From contig NZ_LR733406.1 of the NCBI RefSeq assembly GCF_902506505.1, forward strand, positions 434,001 to 498,000: a stretch of 64,000 nt of DNA, read 5' to 3'. Each line of letters starts with the position of its first letter. The stretch's first letter is position 1. Below are positions 1 through 8,226 of this stretch, piece by piece. The position numbers and the translations under genes are program-made. Below the pieces are notes generated by a model, which was given only the letters and a program-made list of their open reading frames with translations, had not been told where the DNA came from and did not search any database. The DNA comes from Pseudomonas sp. 8AS (GTDB lineage Bacteria > Pseudomonadota > Gammaproteobacteria > Pseudomonadales > Pseudomonadaceae).

Positions 1-2
1 TG

Positions 3-659
3 GCGCAGAGCCTGGCGGCGGGGGCCAGCTTCGGCCAGTTCGCGATCCAGGAAGACGACTCGGTCACCGACTTCAGCCTGAAGATCTTCGACACCACCCT
101 GCACACCCTGATGGAGGTGCGCGAGCGCCTGGATACCCAGGCCCTGCAGAAGGCCATCAACGCCATCGCCCATGCCCAGCGCATCGAGTTCTACGGCTTC
201 GGCGCCTCCGGCGCGGTGGCCGCCGATGCCCAGCACAAGTTCTTCCGCCTGCTGCTGACCGCCGCGGCCTACTCGGACCCGCACATGCAGGCGATGAGCG
301 CGGTGACCCTCAAGCCCACCGACGTGGCCATCTGCATCTCCCAGTCCGGGCGCTCCAAGGACCTGCTGATCACCGCCAACCTGGTGCGCGAGTCCGGCGC
401 CACGCTGATCACCCTGTGCCCCAGCCAGACCCCGCTGGCCGACCTGGCCACGGTCAACCTGGCCATCGACGTGCAGGAAGACACCGAGATCTACACCCCG
501 CTGACCTCGCGCATCGCCCACCTGGTGGTGATCGACGTGCTGGCCATGGGCGTGGCCATGGCCCGCGGGCCGGACCTGGTCAACCACCTGAAAAGCGTCA
601 AGCGCAGCCTGCGCAGCCTGCGTCTGTCACCCAAGTCGGTGCGCGCCGCCGAGGATTGA
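3..659 (+). CDS. HexR-like RpiR-family transcriptional regulator, 5' end missing
   Basis: The reading frame is open from the first bases of the window, so the N-terminal helix-turn-helix lies outside and only the C-terminal part (about 218 residues) is seen. It is an SIS (sugar isomerase) domain that senses a phosphorylated sugar: the stretch FYGFGASG and the later ISQSGRSKD are the two phosphosugar-binding loops of RpiR/HexR proteins. HexR represses glucose catabolism genes (zwf, edd, eda) in pseudomonads and is released by KDPG. From memory, P. aeruginosa has a HexR-like gene directly before pycR; here the hydroxyproline cluster lies between the two. Whether this is HexR proper or that paralogue cannot be decided from the fragment. 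Confidence 0.85.
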   Translation, partial: AQSLAAGASFGQFAIQEDDSVTDFSLKIFDTTLHTLMEVRERLDTQALQKAINAIAHAQRIEFYGFGASGAVAADAQHKFFRLLLTAAAYSDPHMQAMSAVTLKPTDVAICISQSGRSKDLLITANLVRESGATLITLCPSQTPLADLATVNLAIDVQEDTEIYTPLTSRIAHLVVIDVLAMGVAMARGPDLVNHLKSVKRSLRSLRLSPKSVRAAED

Positions 660-787
660 ACGGGGCGCCCAGCGCTAGCCGGCCGGCTCTTGGGCGCTGG
701 CGTCACCCGATCTTCACCACCTTGTCGGCAAACCGTCATGGCTCCCCCGCATGCTGATGCTTCCCGCATCCGCACTGGAGTCGTGCC

Positions 788-988
788 ATGTCCCGCCATC
801 ACGCTGACCAGCAACAGTCCGCCAGCCGCTCGCGCCGCCAGCAGGAAGACCTGCGCCGCATGCGCTTTCGCCGGGCCATCGAGGATTATTCGGAACAGCG
901 CCGGCTGAATCAGGAAGTCAGCGACTTCCCCGAGCTGGGCGCCATGGGCGGTCTGATGACGCCGCAACTCGTCCGCCATTTCCACTGA
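788..988 (+). CDS. Small charged protein, PA3496-like
   Basis: This 66-residue protein is rich in Arg, Gln and Glu. Its central block RRQQEDLRRMRFRRAIEDY matches my memory of the PA3496 family of putative envelope integrity proteins, which are about 60 residues long. No signal peptide or membrane segment is visible. A GGAG lies about ten bases before the ATG. It stands alone between the HexR-like gene and the reductase gene. The function is unknown, and the family assignment is by recall of the RRMxFRRAIED pattern. Confidence 0.6.
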   Translation: MSRHHADQQQSASRSRRQQEDLRRMRFRRAIEDYSEQRRLNQEVSDFPELGAMGGLMTPQLVRHFH

Positions 989-1104
989 GTGCTGCGCGGC
1001 CGGATTCGGGCTGTGCCGAATTCGGCATGGGCGCACGGCAAAGCGATCAAGCCTGGAGGGCTCCCGCAGGCCACTGTAGCCAGTGGATAGCAAGGGAGCC
1101 CCAC

Positions 1105-2112
1105 ATGATCCGACTGACATTGGCGCAAGCGCGCGAACTGGCGCAGGCCATCCTGCGCAAACACGGCTTCAGCGAAGGCTATGTCGAGGCCATCAGCGCC
1201 ACGGTGGTGGCCGGCCAGCGTGATGGTTGCGCCTCCCACGGCCTGTACCGCCTGCTGGGTATCGTGGCCACGCTCAAGGCCGGCAAGGTGGTCGCCGATG
1301 CCGAGCCGCAGGTCATCGATCAGGCGCCCGCCGTGGTGCGCGTCGAGGCCAATGGCGGCTTCTCGCAACTGGCCTTCCAGGCCGGCCTGCCGGTGCTGTG
1401 CGAAAAGGCCCGGGCCAATGGTATCGCCGCCCTGGCGATCAACCGCTGCGTGCATTTCTCGGCCCTGTGGGTCGAGCTGGAAAGCCTGGCTGAGCAGGGG
1501 CTGGTGGGCCTGGCCTGCAACCCGACCCAGGCCTATGTGGCGCCGGCCGGGGGCAAGCGTCCGCTGTTCGGCACCAACCCGATCGCCTTTGGCTGGCCGC
1601 GTCCCGATGGCCAGCCGTTCATCTTCGATTTCGCCACCAGCGCCATCGCCCGCGGCGATATCGAGCTGCATCGCCGTGCCGGCCAGGCCCTGCCCGAGGG
1701 CTGGGGGGTGGATGCCGAGGGACGGCCCTGCACCGATGCCAACGAGGTGCTGGAGCACGGCGCCATGCTGACCTTCGGCGGGCACAAGGGCTCGGCCTTG
1801 TCGGCCATGGTCGAGCTGATCGCCGGCCCGCTGATCGGTGACCTGACCAGTGCCGAATCGCTGGCCTACGATGCCGGCAGCAAGGGCCTGCCGTTCCATG
1901 GCGAGCTGATCATCGCCTTCGATCCGCAACGCTTCCTCGGCGCCGATGCCGACCAGCACCTGTTGCGGGCCGAAGCGCTGTTCGCGGCGATCCAGGGACA
2001 GGGCGCGCGCCTGCCGTCGCAACGCCGCTACGAGGCGCGCGCGCGCAGCCTGGTCGAGGGGGTGGAGATCCCGCGGGCACTGCACAAGGATCTGCTGGAG
2101 TTGCTGGCTTGA
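1105..2112 (+). CDS. lhpD: Delta1-pyrroline-2-carboxylate reductase (malate/L-lactate dehydrogenase family)
   Basis: This 335-residue member of the Ldh2/MdhG NAD(P)H oxidoreductase family shows the family's GCASHGLYR block near residue 45 and a NRCVHFSALWVE segment. The likely reaction is NAD(P)H-dependent reduction of Delta1-pyrroline-2-carboxylate to L-proline (also Delta1-piperideine-2-carboxylate, as in DpkA). This is the last step of 3-hydroxyproline breakdown, after the aconitase-X dehydratase encoded at 8227-9969. The open frame extends upstream to 1027, but the ATG at 1105 has an AAGGGAG ribosome site and matches the family N-terminus (MIRLTLAQARELA). It is convergent with the minus-strand lhp genes, and a hairpin follows the stop. 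Confidence 0.85.
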   Translation: MIRLTLAQARELAQAILRKHGFSEGYVEAISATVVAGQRDGCASHGLYRLLGIVATLKAGKVVADAEPQVIDQAPAVVRVEANGGFSQLAFQAGLPVLCEKARANGIAALAINRCVHFSALWVELESLAEQGLVGLACNPTQAYVAPAGGKRPLFGTNPIAFGWPRPDGQPFIFDFATSAIARGDIELHRRAGQALPEGWGVDAEGRPCTDANEVLEHGAMLTFGGHKGSALSAMVELIAGPLIGDLTSAESLAYDAGSKGLPFHGELIIAFDPQRFLGADADQHLLRAEALFAAIQGQGARLPSQRRYEARARSLVEGVEIPRALHKDLLELLA

Positions 2113-2134
2113 ACGCGGTGCCGACAGATTCCTG

Positions 2135-2155
2135 AGCCCGGGTCGGGCCCGGGCT
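2135..2155 (+). terminator. Hairpin after lhpD
   Basis: An 8-bp perfect stem (AGCCCGGG / CCCGGGCT) with a five-base loop lies just after the lhpD stop. No long T tract follows, so termination strength is uncertain. Confidence 0.45.
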
Positions 2156-2156
2156 G

Positions 2157-2185
2157 TTGGGCTTCGCTTCGCTCAACGCCAACCT
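2157..2185. repeat. Fragment of a dispersed Pseudomonas repeat
   Basis: The stretch contains GCTTCGCTTCGCTCAACGCC. On the other strand this resembles the widespread intergenic element of pseudomonads ending GAGCGAAGCGAAGCCCAAC. Only one arm is present. The identification rests on memory of this repeat class. Confidence 0.35.
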
Positions 2186-2215
2186 ATCCCCTGCCACAGG
2201 GCGGGTACGCAGGAT

Positions 2216-2241
2216 AAAAAACCCCGGCGCAAGGCCGGGGT
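2216..2241 (-). terminator. Rho-independent terminator of the lhpC-lhpG unit
   Basis: Read on the minus strand, a CCCCGGC / GCCGGGG stem is followed by a run of six T residues. It lies about 40 bases past the stop of the aldehyde dehydrogenase gene. Confidence 0.8.
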
Positions 2242-2278
2242 AAGGGGTGCGGAAGCTACCGATCCGTGCCGACACGAA

Positions 2279-3862
2279 TCAGAGCAGCGGCTCCCGCGTG
2301 CTCTTGCCGTCCACCAGGCGGGCAATGCCCAGCGGGTTGGCGCTTTTCAGGGCGTCCGGGAGCAGGGCGTCCGGGTAGTTCTGGTAGCACACCGGGCGCA
2401 GGAAGCGTTCGATGGCGAGGCTGCCGACCGAGGTGCCGCGGGCATCCGAGGTGGCCGGGTAGGGGCCGCCGTGGACCATGGCGTCGCACACTTCCACCCC
2501 GGTGGGGTAGCCGTTGAGCAGCAGCCGTCCGGCCTTCTGTTCGAGCAGCGCCACCAGGGGCGCGGCCTGCTCCAGGTCGGCGGCCTCGGCGATCAGGCTG
2601 GCGCTCAGCTGACCGCCCAGGGCGTTCAGGGCGTTCAATAGCTCAGCCTGGTCGGCCACTTCAACCAGCACGGTGGTCGGGCCGAACACCTCTTCCTGGA
2701 GCAGCGCGTCGTGCTCCAGCAGCAGCCGCACATCGGCCTGGAACAGCTGTGGCAGGGCCTGGCGCCCTTCCTGCGGCTGGCCGGCCAGGTGGCGCACACC
2801 GGGGTGGGCGTGCAGCGCGGCCACGCCCTTGGCGTAGCTGTGCAGGGTGCCGCTGTTGAGCATGGTCTGCGCCGGGCGCCGACCGATTTCGGCGATCAGG
2901 TTGGCGCTGAACAGGCTGAAGGCGGGCGAGGCGATGCCGATGACCAGGCCCGGGTTGGTGCAGAACTGGCCGCAGCCCTGCACCACCGAGTCGGCCAGCT
3001 CGCGGGCGATCTGCTCGCCGCGCGCGGCCAGGGCCGCCGGCAGCACCAGCACCGGGTTGATTGAGCTCATCTCGGCGAACACCGGGATCGGCTGCGGGCG
3101 CGCGGCGGCCATGTCGCACAGGGCGCGACCGCCCTTCAGCGAGCCGGTGAAGCCCACCGCCTGGATCGCCGGGTGCTTGACCAGCCATTCGCCGACCCCG
3201 CCGCCGTAGACCATGTTGAACACCCCGGCCGGCATGCCGGTCTGTTCCGCCGCGCGGACGATGGCCTGCGCCACCCGCTCGGCAGTGGCCATGTGCCCGC
3301 TGTGGGCCTTGAACACCACCGGGCAGCCGGCGGCCAGCGCCGCGGCGGTGTCGCCGCCGGCCGTGGAAAACGCCAGGGGAAAGTTGCTGGCGCCGAATAC
3401 GGCTACCGGGCCGACGCCCAGCTGGCACTGGCGGATATCCGGGCGCGGCAGCGGCTGGCGCTCGGGCAGGGCGCGGTCGATGCGCGCTCCATAGAAATCG
3501 CCGCGGCGCAGCACCTGGGCGAACAGGCGCATCTGGCCGCTGGTGCGGCCGCGCTCACCCTGGATGCGCGCGGCCGGCAGGGCGGTCTCGCGGCAGACGA
3601 TGGCGACGAAGTCGTCACCGAGGGCATCGATCTCGGTGGCGATGGCTTCGAGGAATTCGGCACGGCGCACCGCGCTCAGGCTGCGGTAGGCCGGGTAGGC
3701 GGCGGCGGCGGCACGGGCGGCGGCGTCCACCTCGGCCTCGGTGGCCTGGTGGAAGCTGTAGGGCAGGGCCTCGCCGGTGGTGGCGTCGAGGCTCTGCAGG
3801 GTGACGCTACCGGCGGCGCTACGGCCGCCGGCGATGAAGTTGTGGCCGGTGATGGCGGGCAT
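2279..3862 (-). CDS. lhpG: Alpha-ketoglutarate semialdehyde dehydrogenase (aldehyde dehydrogenase family)
   Basis: This 527-residue NAD(P)-dependent aldehyde dehydrogenase has the expected general base in the FAEMSSINPV block and the catalytic Cys in GCGQFCTNPG. The GQFCTNPG form is typical of ketoglutarate-semialdehyde dehydrogenases rather than of general ALDHs (GQxCxA). It should oxidise 2,5-dioxopentanoate to 2-oxoglutarate, the final step of 4-hydroxyproline breakdown. The gene lies downstream of the deaminase gene lhpC on the same strand and ends at a clear terminator. The ATG at 3862 gives the usual start of about 15 residues before the ALDH fold (MPAITGHNFIAGG). Confidence 0.9.
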   Translation of the reverse strand: MPAITGHNFIAGGRSAAGSVTLQSLDATTGEALPYSFHQATEAEVDAAARAAAAAYPAYRSLSAVRRAEFLEAIATEIDALGDDFVAIVCRETALPAARIQGERGRTSGQMRLFAQVLRRGDFYGARIDRALPERQPLPRPDIRQCQLGVGPVAVFGASNFPLAFSTAGGDTAAALAAGCPVVFKAHSGHMATAERVAQAIVRAAEQTGMPAGVFNMVYGGGVGEWLVKHPAIQAVGFTGSLKGGRALCDMAAARPQPIPVFAEMSSINPVLVLPAALAARGEQIARELADSVVQGCGQFCTNPGLVIGIASPAFSLFSANLIAEIGRRPAQTMLNSGTLHSYAKGVAALHAHPGVRHLAGQPQEGRQALPQLFQADVRLLLEHDALLQEEVFGPTTVLVEVADQAELLNALNALGGQLSASLIAEAADLEQAAPLVALLEQKAGRLLLNGYPTGVEVCDAMVHGGPYPATSDARGTSVGSLAIERFLRPVCYQNYPDALLPDALKSANPLGIARLVDGKSTREPLL

Positions 3863-4001
3863 TGTCAGCTCCTGTTGGGGCCTGTGAGCAGGTACGAAAA
3901 GGCCTTAGCTGTTCAGTTGAACGCGGCAAACTGCCGATCAACCTGGCTATGGCATGCCGGATCGGCCGGATGCATGTGAGCACCCGGCCGAAGCACGGCG
4001 A

Positions 4002-4946
4002 TCAGGCTTCCTGTTCGGCCGACCAGTTGGCGTGCCACTGGCGGAACAGCTTGTACTGGGTTTCGGCGTAGTTGCGCTGGGCATCGCTGAGCGCATCGGT
4101 TGCGTTGAAGTGCAGGCTGTATTCCGGGTCGCCGCCCAGCACCATCAGGTACTTGTAGTAGAGGACCAGGTCACAGCCTTCGTCGAAGGACGACAGCACG
4201 TTGAGCGCCTCGGACAGCTCCAGGGCACGGCGGCGGGCGATGGCGTCGCCCTTGGCGGCCTGCTTGCTCAGCTCGACCAGCTGCAGCACTTCGCGCGGCA
4301 GGACGTTGCCGATGCCGGTGATGGCGCCGGTCGCACCGCAATTGACGAAGCCATGCATCACCTGGGTATCGACGCCGGCCATGAGAATCACCTGGTCATC
4401 CTGCGAGGTGATGTGCTCGGCGGCGTAGCGCATGTCGGCGGCGCCGCCGAATTCCTTGAAGCCGATCAGGTTGGGGTACTGGCGACGCAGCTTGAAGAAC
4501 AGCTCGGCGCGGGTGGCAAAGCCGTAGTACGGGCTGTTGTAGATCACCGCCGGCAGCTGCGGCGCCGCTTCGAGAATGGCGGCGAAGTGCGCTTCCTGGG
4601 CGGCTGGCGAAGCGCCACGGGACAGCACGCGCGGGATGACCATCAGGCCGTGGGCGCCGACCTTGGCGGCGTGGGCGGCGTGGGACACGGCTTCGCGGCT
4701 GTTCACCGCACCGGTGCCGACTATGGTCGGAATGCCGGCGGCGACCAGGCGCGCCACCCCTTCCTGGCGTTCGGCCTCGGTGAGCAACGGCCAGTCGCCC
4801 ATGGAGCCGCAGTAGACCACGGCGCTCATGCCGGCCTGGATCAGCTGCTTGCCCTTGCGCACCAGGGCGTCGAAGTCCGGCTTGCGTTCGGCGGTGCAGG
4901 GGGTCATCAGGGCGGGGATGGTGCCGGTGAAGATGGAGCTGTTCAT
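4002..4946 (-). CDS. lhpC: Delta1-pyrroline-4-hydroxy-2-carboxylate deaminase (DHDPS/NAL superfamily)
   Basis: This 314-residue class I aldolase-fold lyase of the dihydrodipicolinate synthase superfamily carries the Schiff-base Lys in NLIGFKEF and the catalytic Tyr in YNSPYYG. In hydroxyproline clusters, members convert Delta1-pyrroline-4-hydroxy-2-carboxylate (from the D-hydroxyproline dehydrogenase) to 2,5-dioxopentanoate and ammonia. The downstream neighbour encodes the semialdehyde dehydrogenase that uses this product, which supports the assignment over a true DapA. A perfect palindrome TTCGTATACGAA lies about 30 bases upstream of the ATG, suggesting regulated transcription from this point. 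Confidence 0.9.
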   Translation of the reverse strand: MNSSIFTGTIPALMTPCTAERKPDFDALVRKGKQLIQAGMSAVVYCGSMGDWPLLTEAERQEGVARLVAAGIPTIVGTGAVNSREAVSHAAHAAKVGAHGLMVIPRVLSRGASPAAQEAHFAAILEAAPQLPAVIYNSPYYGFATRAELFFKLRRQYPNLIGFKEFGGAADMRYAAEHITSQDDQVILMAGVDTQVMHGFVNCGATGAITGIGNVLPREVLQLVELSKQAAKGDAIARRRALELSEALNVLSSFDEGCDLVLYYKYLMVLGGDPEYSLHFNATDALSDAQRNYAETQYKLFRQWHANWSAEQEA

Positions 4947-4975
4947 GCTGTTGCCTCCTGGGCAGAGTCAAAGTA

Positions 4976-4989
4976 TTTCGTATACGAAA
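4976..4989. promoter_or_regulatory. Palindromic candidate operator (GntR-type) upstream of lhpC
   Basis: TTTCGTATACGAAA is a perfect 14-bp palindrome between the racemase-family gene and lhpC. A near-identical site lies before the hydroxyproline-binding protein gene (10879), and a half-conserved one before the GntR gene itself (16373). FCD-type GntR repressors often bind short palindromes with a central GTATAC or TNGTNNNACNA core, so the GntR encoded at 15659-16339 is the likely binder. Confidence 0.6.
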
Positions 4990-5087
4990 GAAAAGGGTCG
5001 TTTTCAGCCCTTGTTTACACGGGTTGGGCCTGAGCCCGGTTCATAGCGCCGGCGAGGCGGCGGTTGGCAAATCTTGAAAAACAGCGG

Positions 5088-6125
5088 TTACGGCTTCGGC
5101 TCGACCGGCCAGGTATCCGAGAGGCGGTAGCCCTGCGGCCAGGGATCGTCGGGGTCGAGCAGGTGCTGGTGGGTGCCGGTGATCCAGGCCCGGCCGGACA
5201 GGCAGGGGACGATGGCCGGGCGCCCGGCAACCTCGGTCAGGCTGTCGATGCGGCAGTGGAACTCTGAACCGATGATCGAGCGACCGACGAAGCGTTCGCC
5301 CACCTGCAGCTGGCCGCGCGCCTGCATCACCGCCATGCGTGCCGAACAGCCGGTGCCGCAGGGCGAGCGGTCGATCTTGCCGGGGCGGATCACCACCGCG
5401 TTGGCGGCGCTCAGCACGCCGTCGACGCGCTCCAGCGGGGCGGCGATCTGGCAGAAGGAGATGTGGTCCCAGTCGTGGTTGGTGGGGTGGACGAAGCCCA
5501 GCTGCTCGTTGGCCGCGCGGGTGATCTTCAGGCCCATGGCGGCCAGGTCGGCGGCCTCGTCGGCGCTCAGGGCGAAGCCCAGGGTGCGCGCATCGGCGAT
5601 GACGAAACTGTCGCCGCCGTAGGCGGTGTCAACCTTGAGGCTGCCGAGGCCTTCGACCTCGATCATGGCGTCCAGCTGGTCGGCGAAGGACGGCACGTTC
5701 TTCACCTCGACCCGCTGCACCTTGCCGCCCGAGCACTCGGCCACGGCCTCGATCAGCCCGCCGGGGGCCTCCAGCACCAGGCGGGTCTGCGGCTCGCTCA
5801 TCGGCAGGATGCCGCTGTCGAGCAGCACGGTGGACACGCACAGCGAGTTGGAGCCGGACATCGGCGGGGTGTCGGCCGGTTCCATGATGATCCAGGCCAT
5901 CTGCGCCCGCGGGTCCTTGGCCGGCACCAGCAGGTTGACGTGGCGGAACACGCCGCCACGCGGCTCGTTCAGCACGAAGTTGCGCAGCTCCTGGTCGCGG
6001 GCGATCCAGCGCGACTGCTCCCAGACGGTGGCGCCTGGCGGCGGGGCGACGCCGCCGACTATGACGTCGCCGACCTCGCCTTCGGCGTGGCAGCTGACCA
6101 CATGGATGACCTTGCTCGAACGCAT
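5088..6125 (-). CDS. Proline racemase-superfamily enzyme with Ser/Cys active-site pair
   Basis: This 345-residue member of the proline racemase/hydroxyproline epimerase superfamily is a second paralogue next to the canonical LhpA at 14604-15542. The first active-site position, Cys in LhpA (MCGHGTIG), is Ser here (PMSGSNSLC). The second Cys is kept ([10 protein letters not shown]). Ser/Cys members are reported to act on hydroxyprolines as epimerases; Cys/Thr members are trans-3-hydroxyproline dehydratases. With the cis-3-hydroxyproline dehydratase in the same transcription unit, a 3-hydroxyproline 2-epimerase role is plausible but unproven. It is the last gene of the binding protein-dehydratase-transporter operon. 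Confidence 0.75.
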   Translation of the reverse strand: MRSSKVIHVVSCHAEGEVGDVIVGGVAPPPGATVWEQSRWIARDQELRNFVLNEPRGGVFRHVNLLVPAKDPRAQMAWIIMEPADTPPMSGSNSLCVSTVLLDSGILPMSEPQTRLVLEAPGGLIEAVAECSGGKVQRVEVKNVPSFADQLDAMIEVEGLGSLKVDTAYGGDSFVIADARTLGFALSADEAADLAAMGLKITRAANEQLGFVHPTNHDWDHISFCQIAAPLERVDGVLSAANAVVIRPGKIDRSPCGTGCSARMAVMQARGQLQVGERFVGRSIIGSEFHCRIDSLTEVAGRPAIVPCLSGRAWITGTHQHLLDPDDPWPQGYRLSDTWPVEPKP

Positions 6126-6163
6126 TGCTGTCTCCTGGTTGGCGGGGATGGGCTTGGGGCTGG

Positions 6164-6886
6164 TTACAGCACCGACTTGAGGAAGTCCGCGGTCTCCGGC
6201 TTCTGCGGGTTGCCGATGACCTGCTCGGGCGAGCCGATCTCGTGCACCAGGCCGTTGCGGAAGAACGCCACGCGGTCGGACACGTCGCGGGCGAAGCGGA
6301 TCTCGTGGGTCACCAGGATCATGGTCATGCCTTCCTCGGCGAGCAGGCGCATGGTGTCCAGCACCTCGCCCACCAGCTGTGGGTCGAGGGCGCTGGTGGC
6401 CTCGTCGAACAGCATGTAGTCCGGGCTCATGGCCAGGGCGCGGGCGATCGCCATGCGCTGCTGCTGGCCGCCGGAAAGCTTGCTGGGGAACACCTTGAGC
6501 TTCTCCGCCAGGCCGACGTGGGTGAGCTGCTTGACCGCCATGGCCTCGGCCTCTTCCTTGCTCAGGCCGAGCACCTTGCGCGGCGCCAGCATGACGTTCT
6601 CCAGCACGGTCAGGTGGGGGAAGGCGTTCCATTGCTGGAACACGATGCCGATCTTCTGCCGCAGCTTGTTCAGGTCGGTGCCCGGCGCGTGCACCTCGAT
6701 GCCGTCGACGCGGATGCTGCCCTTCTGGATCGGCTCCAGGCCGTTGATGCACATCAGCAGGGTCGACTTGCCGGAGCCGGAGCCGCCGATGATCGACACC
6801 ACCTCGCCCTTGTTCACCGTCAGGCTGACGCCCTTGATGACTTCGAGCTCGCCGAAGGATTTATAGACGTTGTCGATCTCAATCAT
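6164..6886 (-). CDS. Amino acid ABC transporter ATP-binding protein (hydroxyproline uptake)
   Basis: This 240-residue polar-amino-acid ABC ATPase of the GlnQ/HisP type shows the Walker A motif GGSGSGKST at about residues 34-42, the signature LSGGQQQR, Walker B YMLFDEAT and the switch His in LVTHE. It overlaps the upstream permease gene by eight bases, so the two are translationally coupled. With the two permeases and the binding protein at 10001-10819 it forms a full importer, whose substrate is inferred to be hydroxyproline from the surrounding enzymes. Confidence 0.93.
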   Translation of the reverse strand: MIEIDNVYKSFGELEVIKGVSLTVNKGEVVSIIGGSGSGKSTLLMCINGLEPIQKGSIRVDGIEVHAPGTDLNKLRQKIGIVFQQWNAFPHLTVLENVMLAPRKVLGLSKEEAEAMAVKQLTHVGLAEKLKVFPSKLSGGQQQRMAIARALAMSPDYMLFDEATSALDPQLVGEVLDTMRLLAEEGMTMILVTHEIRFARDVSDRVAFFRNGLVHEIGSPEQVIGNPQKPETADFLKSVL

Positions 6887-7529
6887 TTTCCTGCCACCTT
6901 TTTTCCAGCCGGTTGCCGAGGCGGGCCACGACCAGGCTCATGACGTAATAGATGAGGCCGGCGATGCACAGCACCAGCAGCGGCTCCTGAATGCGCGTAA
7001 CCACGGTCTGCGAGGCACGCAGCAGCTCGATGATGCCGATCCACATGACCAGTGCCGTGTCCTTCATCACCGACAGCACCAGGTTCAGCCAGCCGGGGAA
7101 GGCCACGCGGGTGGCCAGCGGCAGCACGATGTAGCGCAGGTCCTGCCAGTAGTTCATGCCCAGCGAGCGGGCGGCGCGGCGCACGTTGGGCGACACCGCG
7201 AGGATGCCGCTGCGCACGATCTCGGTGCAGAAGGCCGCGCAGTAGACGCCCAGCACCAGGCAGCCGACGCTGAAGGCGCTGATGTCGAGCCCGGCGATGC
7301 TCTTCATCGAGTTGAACAGGACGAACTGGATCAGCAGCGGCACGCTGCGGAACACATCCAGCAGCCAGGCCAGCGGCAGGCTGAGGCGCGGCGCGGAGGC
7401 GCGCAGCAGGCCGAAGATGACCCCGGCCAGGGTGCCGATGAGCATGGCGCCGGCGGTCAGCTGCAGGGTCACCCAGGCGCCGTTGAGCATGAACAGCAGG
7501 TCGTTGGAGGTGAGGCTGGTAGTAAACAT
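6879..7529 (-). CDS. Amino acid ABC transporter permease 2
   Basis: This 216-residue HisM/GlnP-type inner-membrane permease has several hydrophobic helices and the EAA-like loop around RRAARSLGMNYWQDLRYIVLP that contacts the ATPase. The ATG at 7529 (MFTTSLTSNDL) is chosen over the longer open frame because it starts the family N-terminus and is 11 bases from the preceding permease stop. It probably forms a heterodimer with the product of 7541-8206. Confidence 0.9.
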   Translation of the reverse strand: MFTTSLTSNDLLFMLNGAWVTLQLTAGAMLIGTLAGVIFGLLRASAPRLSLPLAWLLDVFRSVPLLIQFVLFNSMKSIAGLDISAFSVGCLVLGVYCAAFCTEIVRSGILAVSPNVRRAARSLGMNYWQDLRYIVLPLATRVAFPGWLNLVLSVMKDTALVMWIGIIELLRASQTVVTRIQEPLLVLCIAGLIYYVMSLVVARLGNRLEKRWQEND

Positions 7530-7540
7530 GTCGGCCTTCC

Positions 7541-8206
7541 TCAGTAGCGGAACAGGCGCCAGGCCATCAGCCGTGCAGCCAGCACGATGGTCTTGGCGAT
7601 CAGGTAATAGAGCACCGCCGCCATGGCGAAGTACTCGAAGGTGCGGAAGGTCTTCACGTTGTAGTCCTGGGTCACGCCGGTGAGGTCGTTGTTGAGCCCG
7701 ACTATCACCCCCAGCGAGGTCATCAGCACCGCCCAGACCATCTGGTTGGACAGGGGGTGGAAGACGATGCGCAGCAGCTGCGGCACGATGATCATGCGGT
7801 AGGCCTGAAACGCGCTCATGCCCAGCGAGCGCGCGGCACGCATCTGCGTGTCCGGCACCGCCTTGAGGCCGCCGCGGAAGTTCTCCGCCAGGTAGCCGGC
7901 GTTGTTGAAGGTGATCCCCGCCAGCAGGGCGACCCAGGAACTGACATGCAGGCCGAAGGTGCCGAGGCCGAAGTAGAGGATGTAGATCTGGAACAGCGAC
8001 GGCGTGTTGCGCGCGATCGAGACCCAGGTATTGGCGAAGTGGCGCAGCAGCGGGTTGTGCATCTGCCGCATGACCGTCAGCAGCAGGGCGATGAGGACGC
8101 CGAAGATCATCGACAGGGCGGCGGTCTCCAGGGTCACCCAGGCGCCGCCGAGCATGTCCGGTAGCGCCTTGAGCGCCGTGTGCCAGTGAAAGGTGTAGTC
8201 GAACAT
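7541..8206 (-). CDS. Amino acid ABC transporter permease 1
   Basis: This 221-residue HisQ/GlnP-family permease carries the coupling loop MRAARSLGMSAFQAYRMIIVP and about five hydrophobic segments. The start at 8206 (MFDYTFHWHTALKAL) follows the dehydratase gene by 20 bases. It is the partner of the permease encoded immediately downstream. Confidence 0.9.
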   Translation of the reverse strand: MFDYTFHWHTALKALPDMLGGAWVTLETAALSMIFGVLIALLLTVMRQMHNPLLRHFANTWVSIARNTPSLFQIYILYFGLGTFGLHVSSWVALLAGITFNNAGYLAENFRGGLKAVPDTQMRAARSLGMSAFQAYRMIIVPQLLRIVFHPLSNQMVWAVLMTSLGVIVGLNNDLTGVTQDYNVKTFRTFEYFAMAAVLYYLIAKTIVLAARLMAWRLFRY

Positions 8207-8226
8207 CGCGCTGTGGCTCCCTTGAC

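Noticed and set aside
658..705. Possible terminator after the HexR-like gene
   Set aside because: CCAGCGC and GCGCTGG can pair, but the loop is long and there is no T run, so termination is not supported.
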